Of a DNA stretch of 64,000 bases, positions 41,923-50,506 are shown piece by piece (position 1 is the first letter of the stretch; each line of letters starts with the position of its first letter). Below the pieces are notes generated by a model. The model saw nothing but the letters and a program-made list of their open reading frames with translations, did not search any database and was not told the DNA's origin. The stretch is taken from assembly GCA_903857865.1 (NCBI GenBank), contig CAIOGO010000009.1:1-64000 (forward strand), read 5' to 3'. This DNA comes from an uncultured bacterium. Lineage in GTDB: Bacteria > Bipolaricaulota > Bipolaricaulia > UBA7950 > UBA9294. The translations under genes were made by a program, and so were the position numbers.

Positions 41923-43230
41923 ATGGTTCGAGTCAGGTTTGCGCCGAGTCCGACCGGGTACCTCCACGTCGGGGGAGCACGCACGGCTCTGTTCAACTGG
42001 CTTTTCGCACGGCACTCCGGCGGCGCCTTCGTGCTGCGCATCGAAGACACGGACCGCGAGCGATCGACCGACGAGGCGATCGAGCAGATTGTCGCCTCGC
42101 TGCGCTGGCTCGGACTGGACTGGGACGAGTACTACCGCCAGGCCGAGCGTCACGAGCGCCACCTGGAGGCGGCGGAATCGCTCCTTCGCTCCGGCGCCGT
42201 GTACGAAAGGGACGGCGCGTGGTGGTTCCGCGTTCCCGAGGCTGGCGCGACGGTGGTTCACGATGAGCTCGTCGGCGACGTCCGCTTCGACAACGATCAA
42301 CTCAAGGACTTCGTCATCCGACGCTCAGACGGCACGTTTGTCTACAACTTCGTCGTGGTTGTCGACGACGTCGACATGGGCATTACGCACGTCATTCGGG
42401 GCGACGAGCACCTGAACAACACGCCGAAGCAAATGCGCATCTACCAGGCGCTCGGGTACCCGATGCCGCTGTTCTACCATTTGCCGATGATTCTGGGTGC
42501 AGACCGCGGGAAACTGTCCAAGCGGCACGGCGCCACATCGGTTCTCGAGTATCGGGATCGGGGAATCCTGCCGGAGGCGCTGGTCAACTTCCTGGTTCGC
42601 CTCGGCTGGGCATACGGGGACGAGGAAGTGTTCGCGCGTGACGATCTGGTGCGGCTGTTCGCACTGGGGGACCTCAACAAGTCCGCGGCCGTGTTCGAGG
42701 ACGCTAAGCTCCTCTGGCTCAACCAGCAGCACATGAAGCGCGCCGATCTCGATTCGCTCGTCCATCTCGTCGAGCCGCTGGTCATCGCTCGCGGTCGCGT
42801 GACAAGCGAGATGTGGGCGCGCGTTGAGTCGGAGCGACTCCGCGTCGGCGCGAATCTCCTCCGGGATCGAGCGAAGACTCTGCATGATCTGGCCGCGACG
42901 ATGGAGATCCTCTTTCCGGTCCCCGTCGAGTGCGAGGACGGAGCGGCCGTGTCGGAGACCCAAGCGCGCCTGATGCGCGCTGTGGCAAGTGCGATCGAGT
43001 CTCTCTCGCCCTACACGCCGGAGACGATCGAGTGCGCCGTGCGGGGGGTCCTCGAGCGTGAGGGCGCCACGCTGAAAGACGTTGCGCTCGCCTGTCGCCT
43101 CGCCGTGACGGGCCGCAAGGCGGGTCCCGGGCTGTTTGAGATTCTCGCTGCGATCGAACCGGCCACGGTCGTTGCGCGGCTGCGCGCCGCTCACGCCCGG
43201 CTGAGCGGCGCGGGGGAGGGCGGCTCGTGA
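41923..43230 (+). CDS. gltX: Glutamyl-tRNA synthetase
   Basis: 435 residues from ATG 41923, preceded by AGAGGGGGG. It activates glutamate and charges tRNA-Glu (or non-discriminatingly also tRNA-Gln). The HIGH-type motif is in APSPTGYLHVGGARTALFNW (7-26), the KMSKS equivalent is KLSKRHG, and RIEDTDRERS is characteristic. It is a little shorter than the usual 460-490 residues, mainly in the anticodon-binding part. The gene ends with a GTGA overlap into the TlpA-like gene, so it heads an operon with the redox cassette. Confidence 0.95.
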   Translation: MVRVRFAPSPTGYLHVGGARTALFNWLFARHSGGAFVLRIEDTDRERSTDEAIEQIVASLRWLGLDWDEYYRQAERHERHLEAAESLLRSGAVYERDGAWWFRVPEAGATVVHDELVGDVRFDNDQLKDFVIRRSDGTFVYNFVVVVDDVDMGITHVIRGDEHLNNTPKQMRIYQALGYPMPLFYHLPMILGADRGKLSKRHGATSVLEYRDRGILPEALVNFLVRLGWAYGDEEVFARDDLVRLFALGDLNKSAAVFEDAKLLWLNQQHMKRADLDSLVHLVEPLVIARGRVTSEMWARVESERLRVGANLLRDRAKTLHDLAATMEILFPVPVECEDGAAVSETQARLMRAVASAIESLSPYTPETIECAVRGVLEREGATLKDVALACRLAVTGRKAGPGLFEILAAIEPATVVARLRAAHARLSGAGEGGS

Positions 43231-44363
43231 GGATCGCGCTTCTCGCGGCGGGAGTCTGGATGGCGCTTGCCGCAGCGGGTGGCGGGGTGGAGGTCCCTCT
43301 CGATGTCGTAGACGGCGTCACCTCGCTCACCACAGAGGGCTTTCTGCAGGCGATCGGTCTCTCCGGGCCCGGAACCCTTGAGGGGACCCTACGGCTTTGC
43401 GGCTGCGACCGCGCCGTGCGCGTCGAGTTTGCCGCCGACGGAGCGCCTGGACTCTTGGCCGACCTCGCCGGACGCGGTGTTCTCGAAACGATAGAGTGGG
43501 ACGGCGTCTCTGCGGACGGAAGCTACGTGGCGCGGCCCCAGTTCCTGCTTCCCGGCGAAGTTGGCGGGGAAGAGCCCGCCGCCTATCGCCTCCTCGTGAT
43601 CTGGAATCCTAACCTTCCCACCGTGCTTGTCTACATACGCGACACGTACCGCACCGGGCGGGCGGAGTTGGGTGGGCGAGCCGTGCGTCTGGCCGTACTC
43701 GACGAGGACAGCGATGGCGCGTACGACGATCTCCAGCACAACGCGCTGATCGTCGACGTGGACGGCGACGGCAAGCTGTCGGCGGCCGGAGACTCCCACG
43801 AACGCTTCGTTCTCGGCGAGCCGTTCTTTCTGGATGGACGGACCTACGCCGTGACGGTCGCGGCGCGAGACGGCTCGAGGATCACGGTCAACGAATCCCC
43901 GGTGCTTGCGACTCCTAAACTTCCGCTTCTTCCCGGCTTCCCGGCTCCACTCTTCGAGGCGACCGATCTTGAAGGACAGCGTTTCTCGCTCGGCGAGCTG
44001 CGCGGATACATCGTCCTCCTCTACTTCTGGGCCGGCTGGTGCGCCCCGTGCGTGGCGGAGCTTCCGACGATTCGGCGCGTGCAGGAGGACTATGCGTCGC
44101 GCGGCGTGGTCGTCGTCGGCGTCTGCATGGATCGCAGCGAGGCGGCGTGCCGCGCTGCTGTCAGCGACCACGGGATTGCGACTGCGCAGATCTTCGACGG
44201 GTCGGCCGGAGCCCTTGGCGCGCTGTATCGGATCCACGGGATCCCCATGACGTACCTGATCGACCGCGACGGAAGGATCTGGGCCCGTGGCCTGCGTGAC
44301 GAGGCCCTGCTGGCCGAGGTCGACGTCCTCGTGTGCCGCGTGCCGGAGGGTGACGGGGGATGA
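43227..44363 (+). CDS. Secreted TlpA/ResA-like thioredoxin-fold protein
   Basis: 378 residues from GTG 43227 overlapping the gltX stop. A short signal peptide (MRIALLAAGVWMALAAAGGG) is followed by about 210 residues of novel N-terminal domain with a CGC pair (about 58-60) and an Asp-rich stretch VDVDGDGKL that looks like a calcium loop. The C-terminal thioredoxin domain (about 230-370) has the active site FWAGWCAPCVAELP and cis-Pro IPMTYLID. By family it reduces or exchanges disulfides outside the cytoplasm. Electrons may come from the two membrane proteins encoded immediately downstream (inferred). Confidence 0.85.
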   Translation: MRIALLAAGVWMALAAAGGGVEVPLDVVDGVTSLTTEGFLQAIGLSGPGTLEGTLRLCGCDRAVRVEFAADGAPGLLADLAGRGVLETIEWDGVSADGSYVARPQFLLPGEVGGEEPAAYRLLVIWNPNLPTVLVYIRDTYRTGRAELGGRAVRLAVLDEDSDGAYDDLQHNALIVDVDGDGKLSAAGDSHERFVLGEPFFLDGRTYAVTVAARDGSRITVNESPVLATPKLPLLPGFPAPLFEATDLEGQRFSLGELRGYIVLLYFWAGWCAPCVAELPTIRRVQEDYASRGVVVVGVCMDRSEAACRAAVSDHGIATAQIFDGSAGALGALYRIHGIPMTYLIDRDGRIWARGLRDEALLAEVDVLVCRVPEGDGG

Positions 44364-45391
44364 GACAGGCTCTCGCCGTTCTCCTCGCAGCTCTTGGTCT
44401 CTGTGTCTTTTCGGGCGCCGTTTGGCCCCAGGAGGGAATCCTCACGTTCGCGGTGGAACCGGATGCGCTTGACGTTTCTGCCGGCGGGCAGGCAGTCGCG
44501 CGGGTGCGGATTGTGAATACGACGGCACGGGAAGCAGATGACATCGAGCTTGTGTGGGCGGGTCCGGAGGGATTCTCTCGTGATCCTGGCCCCGCGAGCG
44601 TCGCCGTGCTCGGTGCGTTTGCGTCCACCACCATCGAGCTGACCGTTGTCGTTGAGGCGACAGCGCCGCAAGGGGAGACGCGAGGGCATCTTGAGGCTAT
44701 CTACACGTACTGCATCGATGATCTCTGCTATCAGATCGTTGCGCCCCTTGTTCTGACGCTTCGCGTCGCCGCCCCGACGGGAGCAACTCCGGATACTACG
44801 AGCGATGTCGGAACCCCGGCAAAGGCGGAGATCGAGATCCCGGGTCGCGTTCCGTGGCGGGGAGTCGCCTTCGGAGTCATTGGGCTACTGCTCGCTGTGG
44901 CAGGGCTCCTCTGGCGAACGCGACACCGCACGGTGCTCGCTGCAACCCTTGTCATCGCGGGCGGCGTGGCCCTCGGACTCGGCGTGTCGCTCAACCAGCA
45001 CAAGCAGGCGCAGGCCGTGGGTGCCGTGCTGTGCACGTCGTGCGTCGGGATCGAAACCGTGCAGACCCTGCGCGCCCGACTGTCGCTATCCCAGGCGGCT
45101 GCCGTCGAGCAGCTCACCGCACCGATCGAATTGCTTGTGTTCTACGCGCCGTGGTGTCGGTCCTGCCCGTACGCCGAGGAGTTGGTCGGCCTCGTCGCAG
45201 CCCGCAACCCGCTAGTTCGCTATCGCCTCGTGAACGCTGAGGCAGAGCGCGACCTCGCCGTCCAGCATGGAGTCACGCGCGCCGGGCGAACCGTCGTCCC
45301 GGCGATCGTCCATCTCGGAACGGGGAAGGTGCTGTTTGGAGCCGAGGACCTGGGCAATCGACTCGTCTCCCTCCTGCAGGAGGCTCCATGA
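44360..45391 (+). CDS. Membrane-bound thioredoxin-like protein with beta domain
   Basis: 343 residues, ATG overlapping the previous TGA. A signal peptide or anchor is followed by a NEW3/CARDB-like beta domain (about 28-125) with a CIDDLCY pair. Two spans follow (about 163-181 and 189-208), then a CTSC motif just after the second span, and a C-terminal thioredoxin fold with FYAPWCRSCPYAEE and cis-Pro TVVPAIVH. The three separated Cys pairs suggest stepwise thiol transfer across or along the membrane. The side on which the Trx domain lies cannot be fixed by eye. The stop overlaps the polyferredoxin start. Confidence 0.78.
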   Translation: MRQALAVLLAALGLCVFSGAVWPQEGILTFAVEPDALDVSAGGQAVARVRIVNTTAREADDIELVWAGPEGFSRDPGPASVAVLGAFASTTIELTVVVEATAPQGETRGHLEAIYTYCIDDLCYQIVAPLVLTLRVAAPTGATPDTTSDVGTPAKAEIEIPGRVPWRGVAFGVIGLLLAVAGLLWRTRHRTVLAATLVIAGGVALGLGVSLNQHKQAQAVGAVLCTSCVGIETVQTLRARLSLSQAAAVEQLTAPIELLVFYAPWCRSCPYAEELVGLVAARNPLVRYRLVNAEAERDLAVQHGVTRAGRTVVPAIVHLGTGKVLFGAEDLGNRLVSLLQEAP

Positions 45392-46155
45392 GGATGACGA
45401 CCGGGCGGCGCGCCGTCCAGGGAATGGGCGTCGTCCTTGGCCTGTTCGGCGTCACCGGGATCGGCATGACGCACATTCTCTTCCCGGGTCTTCACTGCTA
45501 CGCCTGCCCGTGGGCCATCACGGTCTGTCCGGTGGGTCTTGTTCAGAACCTCGTGATCTTCGGCACCGTGCCCTTCTTCTGGGTGGGCGCCATGATCGTC
45601 TACGGCGTGGTTGCGGCGCGCGGCTTTTGCGGTTGGTTCTGTCCTTTCGGGACGTTGAACGACCTGCTCTCGTTTCGTCGGGCGCGCATTCGGTCCTCCC
45701 TCTCCTACGGCAAGTTCCTGATCCTCCTCGGGACGCTCGTTGGGGCGTGGGCGCTCACTGACACGATCTTCTGCAAGCTCTGCCCCGCTGCGTCGCTCGA
45801 AGCCTCCCTGCCGTACCTGTTCCTTGGCGTGGCCAAGGTGAATGGCCCCTTCCTCATCCACATGGCGACGCTCGGCGCAACGCTCCTCGGCATGGTCCTC
45901 ATCGCTCGTTTCTGGTGCCGCTATCTCTGTCCGATGGGCGCCATCCTCGCCCTGTTCAACCGCGTGAGTCTGCTCCACCTGGAGTGGAACCGCACCGAGT
46001 GCACCGGCTGCGAGACGTGCGTCGACGCTTGCCCGATGGGCATCGACCCGCGGCAGGAACACGATGGGCACAACTGCATCAAGTGCGGCGCGTGCACTGA
46101 GTCGTGTGTTCCGGACTCGCTCAAACTCCGCTGCGGGCCAAGGAAGGCGAAGTGA
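45388..46155 (+). CDS. NapH/CcoG-like membrane polyferredoxin
   Basis: A 255-residue protein with about four to five spans. Two CxxxCP motifs near the membrane (CGWFCPFG and CRYLCPMG, typical of NapH/NosR/CcoG proteins) are followed by two 4Fe-4S ferredoxin motifs at the C-terminus: CTGCETCVDACP and CIKCGACTESC. A further CYACPW is near residue 33. Family members move electrons between quinol or ferredoxin and periplasmic acceptors. Here the genes before it encode two thioredoxin-fold proteins, so the inferred acceptor is a disulfide. It overlaps uppP by 4 nt. Confidence 0.9.
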   Translation: MRMTTGRRAVQGMGVVLGLFGVTGIGMTHILFPGLHCYACPWAITVCPVGLVQNLVIFGTVPFFWVGAMIVYGVVAARGFCGWFCPFGTLNDLLSFRRARIRSSLSYGKFLILLGTLVGAWALTDTIFCKLCPAASLEASLPYLFLGVAKVNGPFLIHMATLGATLLGMVLIARFWCRYLCPMGAILALFNRVSLLHLEWNRTECTGCETCVDACPMGIDPRQEHDGHNCIKCGACTESCVPDSLKLRCGPRKAK

Positions 46156-46940
46156 TCTCCTACTTGGTCCTTGGCCTCATCCAGGGTTTGACGGAGTTCC
46201 TGCCGGTCTCAAGCTCCGGCCATCTGGTCCTTGCAGAAAGGCTCTTCGGCCTCACCTCGCCCGGACTCGTGTTCGAAGCCTGTCTTCATCTTGGGACGGT
46301 GGCGGCGATTCTCGTGTTCTTCCGCTCGGACCTTGCGGCGCTCGCTCGCGCGCTCACGCCGCGCGGGGACATCGGCCGACGCAAGGAAATCGGGCTCCTT
46401 CTCCTCGGCACCGTGCCGATCGTGGTCGTCGGCCTCGTCTTGCGCGGATCGGCGAACAGCTGGTTTCACTCGCTGTGGGTGGTCGGCGTCGGCTGGATGG
46501 CGACGGCGGGCATGCTCCTCCTGGCGGATCGTCGTGCCTGCCCGTCAGGCGCAGCTCAGCCTTCCGTTGCCGGCGCTCTCGCGATGGGTGTGGCGCAATC
46601 CGCGGCGCTCGTGCCTGGCGTGTCCCGGAGTGGATTCACCATCGGTGCGGGGATGCTCGCCGGGGTTCGCCCGGAGCGCGCGGCGCGCTTCTCGTTCCTT
46701 CTCTCCATCCCGGCTGTCGTGGGTGCGGCGGGACTCACTCTCTGGGACGGTTTGCAGGAACACGCTCTCGGCGACTCGAACGTCCTTGGGATCCTCCTCG
46801 GGGCGGCCGCCGCGTTCCTCGTCGGACTTCTGGCGCTGCGCGCCTTTCTCTCGCTCCTGGCGCGGACGCGATTGTGGCCGTTCGCCCTCTACTGCGCCGC
46901 GCTTTCGGTGACGGCGCTCCTCCTCGCTGCTCTGCGCTGA
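46152..46940 (+). CDS. uppP: Undecaprenyl-diphosphatase
   Basis: 262 residues from GTG 46152 (GTGA overlap). It recycles the undecaprenyl carrier for cell-wall synthesis by dephosphorylating undecaprenyl pyrophosphate. Both signature motifs are present: GLTEFLPVSSSGHLVL (12-27) and the PGVSRSGFT phosphate-binding loop. About seven to eight spans and family-typical length. There is no clear mechanistic link to the redox cassette; it is likely just co-transcribed. Confidence 0.95.
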   Translation: MISYLVLGLIQGLTEFLPVSSSGHLVLAERLFGLTSPGLVFEACLHLGTVAAILVFFRSDLAALARALTPRGDIGRRKEIGLLLLGTVPIVVVGLVLRGSANSWFHSLWVVGVGWMATAGMLLLADRRACPSGAAQPSVAGALAMGVAQSAALVPGVSRSGFTIGAGMLAGVRPERAARFSFLLSIPAVVGAAGLTLWDGLQEHALGDSNVLGILLGAAAAFLVGLLALRAFLSLLARTRLWPFALYCAALSVTALLLAALR

Positions 46941-46945
46941 GCCCT

Positions 46946-47839
46946 TCAGGGCATCGTCTTCGTGACGACGAAAATGACGGCGGCGACGAGGGACAGTGCG
47001 ACCAGGAGCACGGCGATCGTGGATGCGGCGCTCGGCTGCAACGGAGGCAGAGGACTCACAATAGGGGACGGTAGAGCGAGATCGGGAAGCGCATTCAGGA
47101 GCGTCGGATCCCCCGCCGTGCGGGAGACGACGACGAAGCGATCGATGATGTAGTTGCCTCTCGACCCTTTGTCAAGCGTCGTGCGCAGGCCTGTCGGGCT
47201 CGTCGTGTCGGGATTGTAGGGATCGACGATCGCGTACGTGGTCCCCACCTTCCCTGTCAGGACCACCCAGTGGCAGTCCTCGGTCTGGGACGACCCGCTG
47301 CGGCAGGCTGAGTTCCAGTGCACGCCGGCAACGATCGGGTTCCCTTGGCGCAGCGCGTGGTCGATGATGACGGCGGCCACGGGGTTCAGCCCGACGTTGC
47401 TGCGGTTCGTGTGGAAACTCAGCGCCACGCCCTTGGGCAGGTTGCTCCACTCCAAGCAGCATGAGCCGAGCGGATCCTGCGAGCACCCCCCATACCCGCG
47501 GCGGGCACGGAGCCAGTCATTGAGGATTCGAGGATCCATGCCCTGTTCCACGCTGCCGGTGGACGAGTGGGCCGCGGGGATCGTGAGAACGATCTCATCG
47601 TAGGAGAGCACGGCCGAGAACGCCGTGATCAGGCAGCCCGTGCCGCGAATTCGGTCGGGGCAGCCGTCCGTCCCTAGGGCGCAATCGCCCCAGGCTCCGG
47701 GACCGCTCGTGTACGCCTGGTTGAACGACGGCATGGCGTGCGGCAGCGCGATGGATTCCGCGTGTGCGGCGACGGATCCGAGACAAGCGACGAGGACAAG
47801 CGCGGCGAGAGCCGTGCGGAACGGCAGACTGCGGTTCAA
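46946..47839 (-). CDS. Exported, membrane-anchored C39-like cysteine peptidase
   Basis: 297 residues if started at TTG 47839, chosen because it forms a TTGA overlap with the HAD stop and has GAGGTGAT 5 nt upstream. Signal peptide about 1-27 (ending in AHA). The domain resembles peptidase_C39_2: Cys69 in RGTGCLITAFSAVLSY, His in CHWVVLTGK and Asp in IVDPYN. Extra cysteines (CSQDPLGSCC, NSACRSG) could form disulfides. A C-terminal span (TIAVLLVALSLVAAVIFVV) with a short KTMP tail anchors it, catalytic domain outside. Substrate unknown; it converges on uppP with a 5-nt gap. Confidence 0.75.
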   Translation of the reverse strand: MNRSLPFRTALAALVLVACLGSVAAHAESIALPHAMPSFNQAYTSGPGAWGDCALGTDGCPDRIRGTGCLITAFSAVLSYDEIVLTIPAAHSSTGSVEQGMDPRILNDWLRARRGYGGCSQDPLGSCCLEWSNLPKGVALSFHTNRSNVGLNPVAAVIIDHALRQGNPIVAGVHWNSACRSGSSQTEDCHWVVLTGKVGTTYAIVDPYNPDTTSPTGLRTTLDKGSRGNYIIDRFVVVSRTAGDPTLLNALPDLALPSPIVSPLPPLQPSAASTIAVLLVALSLVAAVIFVVTKTMP

Positions 47840-48558
47840 AGGATCACCTCTCGGACATCGACGGCCCTCGGAAACGCGAACAGCGGGACGACATTGCCTG
47901 GAAGCGGCGTCCCCTCGGGGCGAACCCACGCGGTGGCCAGCCCGGCCGCATGCGCGCCAAGGACATCCATCTCGTACGAGTCGCCGACGAACAGCGCCGT
48001 GGGCGCACGCGCGCCGAGGCGGTCCAGCAAGACGGCAAACGCGCGAGGATCCGGCTTGTAGACGTCGACGTCGCCGGCAACGACCACCGCGTCGAAGTGA
48101 TGCTCGATGTGCAGAGAGCGGATCTTCTCCCATTGGCCATCGGCGAGCCCGTTCGTGAGAAGGCCGAGCCCGTAGCCCGCGGCGCGAAGGTCGAACAAGA
48201 GCTCGCGGGTGCCGTCGAACAGGCGAACGCCGTTCGCGCGGCGGACGGCCCCGTACTTGGCGGCGATCCGCACGGCGAGTCCATCGGCGGAGAGGCCCCG
48301 TTCCGTCAAGAGCCGTCGCCAAACAGCCAAGCGTAGCTCGTCGGTCGACCCGGCGTCGCGCTCAAGGGCCACCCAGAGCGCGTCGTAGCGAGAGGCAAGG
48401 TCACGCACCGACCCGAACGGCTCGAGCGAGAGCCGGAGGCGATCGAAGGTCACCGCCACCACGCCGGCAGTCGACAGCGGATAGTACGAGAGCGTGTGAT
48501 CGAGGTCGAAGAGAATGTGGGAGAACGTCCGCTGGCCTGTCATCAGTTGATCGACCAC
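47836..48558 (-). CDS. HAD-superfamily phosphatase
   Basis: 240 residues from GTG 48558 (AGAGAGGGGG directly upstream); an in-frame ATG at 48543 is an alternative. The four HAD motifs are visible: FDLDHTL (motif I, the first Asp is the nucleophile), LLTNGL (motif II), KPDP lysine (motif III) and GDSYEMD (motif IV). The cap between motifs I and II is helical, as in YjjG/HDHD4-like enzymes. Probable small-phosphate-ester phosphatase, for example nucleotides; the substrate is not determinable. It is the first gene of a two-gene unit with the C39-like peptidase. Confidence 0.85.
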   Translation of the reverse strand: MVDQLMTGQRTFSHILFDLDHTLSYYPLSTAGVVAVTFDRLRLSLEPFGSVRDLASRYDALWVALERDAGSTDELRLAVWRRLLTERGLSADGLAVRIAAKYGAVRRANGVRLFDGTRELLFDLRAAGYGLGLLTNGLADGQWEKIRSLHIEHHFDAVVVAGDVDVYKPDPRAFAVLLDRLGARAPTALFVGDSYEMDVLGAHAAGLATAWVRPEGTPLPGNVVPLFAFPRAVDVREVIL

Positions 48559-48640
48559 GCCCCCTCTCTTATCCTCTTCCCATGCCGTGGCAAAGAGAGC
48601 GATCTTAGCCCACGCGGTTCCGTGCCTTCAAGGAGAGCTC

Positions 48641-49234
48641 ATGCGGATCATCGGCGGAGAACGGCGCGGCCGGAGGCTGGTCGAGTGGGACGACTCGGCC
48701 ATACGGCCGATGCGCGACTTCGTGCGTACGGCTCTCTTCAACATCCTCTGCGACTTCGTTCCCGACGCCGCCTTCCTCGACCTCTTCTGCGGGACGGGCA
48801 GCGTCGGCCTTGAGGCGCTGTCACGCGGCGCGCGGTCCTGTACGTTCGTCGACCGCTCGCCGGACGCCTGTGGCATTGTGCGGAGAAATCTCGACCTATT
48901 GGACTTCCTCCCCCGCGGCGAGGTCATCCGAGGCGATGCCTTTGGGACCTTGGAGACCCTGCGACAGGTGGGGCGGCGGTTCGATCTCGTGTTCGTCGGC
49001 CCGCCGTACTACAAGGAGCTCGTTCCGCGGGCGCTCGAGGCGCTCGGCGACGGCGCTCTCCTGGGCAGCGATCCTGTGGTCGTGGCTGAGATCCACAGCA
49101 CCGAGTCGATCGCCGAAGCGGTCGGGGAACTGTCCCTCGTCGATCGGCGGCGGTACGGGGACAACCAGCTTTGGCTCTACCGCACGGCCGGCGGCTCGGA
49201 TGACGCGGCCGCGGGAGGAGGAGACGAATCATGA
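48641..49234 (+). CDS. rsmD: RsmD-like 16S rRNA (guanine-N2) methyltransferase with altered motif IV
   Basis: 197 residues from ATG 48641 with AAGGAGAG just upstream. The start MRIIGGERRGRRL and RPMRDFVRTALFNIL are typical of RsmD, and FLDLFCGTGSVGLEALSRG is the SAM-binding loop. RsmD methylates G966 of 16S rRNA. The catalytic motif, DPPF/Y in the family, reads GPPY here (residues 120-123). The change may lower or alter activity. The gene overlaps surE by 4 nt. Product identity is secure; activity is less so. Confidence 0.88.
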   Translation: MRIIGGERRGRRLVEWDDSAIRPMRDFVRTALFNILCDFVPDAAFLDLFCGTGSVGLEALSRGARSCTFVDRSPDACGIVRRNLDLLDFLPRGEVIRGDAFGTLETLRQVGRRFDLVFVGPPYYKELVPRALEALGDGALLGSDPVVVAEIHSTESIAEAVGELSLVDRRRYGDNQLWLYRTAGGSDDAAAGGGDES

Positions 49235-50046
49235 ACGGCGAGGCGAAGCAGGAACGACTCATTCTGATCACCAACGACGATGGGATCACCGCTCCGGGCC
49301 TTCTTGCCCTCAAGCGCAGCCTCAACTCGCTCGGTCGAACGGAAGTCTACGCTCCTGACCGGAACTGGTCGGCGGCCAGCCGAACGCGCACATTCCACAA
49401 GCCGCTTCGCGTCGATCCCGTCCCGCTGCTTGACGGCAGCGTCGGATACGCCACGAGCGGGACGCCGTCGGACTGCGTGTCGCTCGCTCTCTTGGGCCTC
49501 CTCGACCGGCGCCCAGATCTCATCGTCTCGGGCATCAACGCCGGACTCAATCTGGGGCGCGATGTCTCATACTCCGGGACCGTCGCCGCGGCGATGGAGG
49601 GGGCACGATCGGGGGTCCCGGCTGTGGCTGTGTCGTACGACACCCTGCAGGCGCCGAGTGACGATCTTGACTACGACCGCGCTGCGGACTTCCTCCGTCG
49701 CCTAGCGGGTTTTCTCCTCGATCGTCCACCACTGCCCCCGGGCATTCTCCTCAACGTCAACGTCCCCTACTCCCCCGGCGGACGGACTCTGCGCACCCGG
49801 TTGACACGACTCGGCGGGGAGGCGTACTCGAACTACCTCGTCACGGGGAAGGATCCCCACGGCCGTGAGTACTACTGGATCACCGGCGACCCCCTCACGG
49901 GCGCCTCCGCCGGAGGGAGCGGCACCGACATTGAGGCGATCGCCGAGGGGTACGTGTCCATCACGCCGATCCACCTCGACATGACGGAGCACGCGCTGCT
50001 CACCGAGTTGCGGCCTTGGGAGCAAGAACTCGATCTCGCGGCGTAG
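49231..50046 (+). CDS. surE: 5'/3'-nucleotidase SurE
   Basis: A 271-residue protein of normal length. The metal-binding NDD is at 15-17 (LITNDDGITAPG), the second site is in the ATSGTPSDCV region, and the hallmark SGINAGLNLGRDVSYSGTVA is intact. SurE dephosphorylates nucleoside monophosphates and short polyphosphates. It is translationally coupled to rsmD (ATGA overlap). Confidence 0.96.
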   Translation: MNGEAKQERLILITNDDGITAPGLLALKRSLNSLGRTEVYAPDRNWSAASRTRTFHKPLRVDPVPLLDGSVGYATSGTPSDCVSLALLGLLDRRPDLIVSGINAGLNLGRDVSYSGTVAAAMEGARSGVPAVAVSYDTLQAPSDDLDYDRAADFLRRLAGFLLDRPPLPPGILLNVNVPYSPGGRTLRTRLTRLGGEAYSNYLVTGKDPHGREYYWITGDPLTGASAGGSGTDIEAIAEGYVSITPIHLDMTEHALLTELRPWEQELDLAA

Positions 50047-50134
50047 TTGGGTCCCATGCTCCAGGTTCGTGCCCAGAACTTGTCTTTTCCGAAAGGAGAA
50101 GATAGGAAAGGGAGCGCGTTGCCATGGAGGTGTC

Positions 50135-50506
50135 GTGACGGACCAACAGGAGCGAGGACTCGTACTTCTGGTGTGCGCGGGGCTCCTCGTCGGCGGCGTC
50201 GTCCTGCTGTGGCCGAGGGCGAGGGACGCACACCCGTCGTGGGTACGTCCAATCCACGTGGCCGATGTGGTCGTCGTCGTCCCGACGTTCGTTGCAGCGG
50301 GCAAGGTGAATGTCAACACCGCGGACGCGACCGAGTTGACGAGATTGCCGGGCATCGGCGACGTGCTCGCGGCTCGCATTGTCGCGTATCGCTCGGCACA
50401 CGGTCCGTTCCGTACGCTCGACGATCTCGTCGCCGTCAAAGGGATCGGCCCATCTACCCTTAGCGGATTCCGCGAGTTGGCCACCGTCAGCGACGAGGGT
50501 CAATAG
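50135..50506 (+). CDS. ComEA-like helix-hairpin-helix protein with N-terminal membrane anchor
   Basis: 123 residues from GTG 50135 (GGAGG 4-8 nt upstream). One span (GLVLLVCAGLLVGGVVLLWP, about 8-27) is followed by a short linker and a ComEA-type double HhH domain: VNVNTADATELTRLPGIGDV plus VAVKGIGPSTLSGFREL. In ComEA this domain binds incoming DNA during transformation. The protein is shorter than Bacillus ComEA, lacking the SLBB domain, as in many Gram-negative homologues. No other competence genes are in view. The stop overlaps the convergent DUF2419 gene. Confidence 0.82.
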   Translation: MTDQQERGLVLLVCAGLLVGGVVLLWPRARDAHPSWVRPIHVADVVVVVPTFVAAGKVNVNTADATELTRLPGIGDVLAARIVAYRSAHGPFRTLDDLVAVKGIGPSTLSGFRELATVSDEGQ

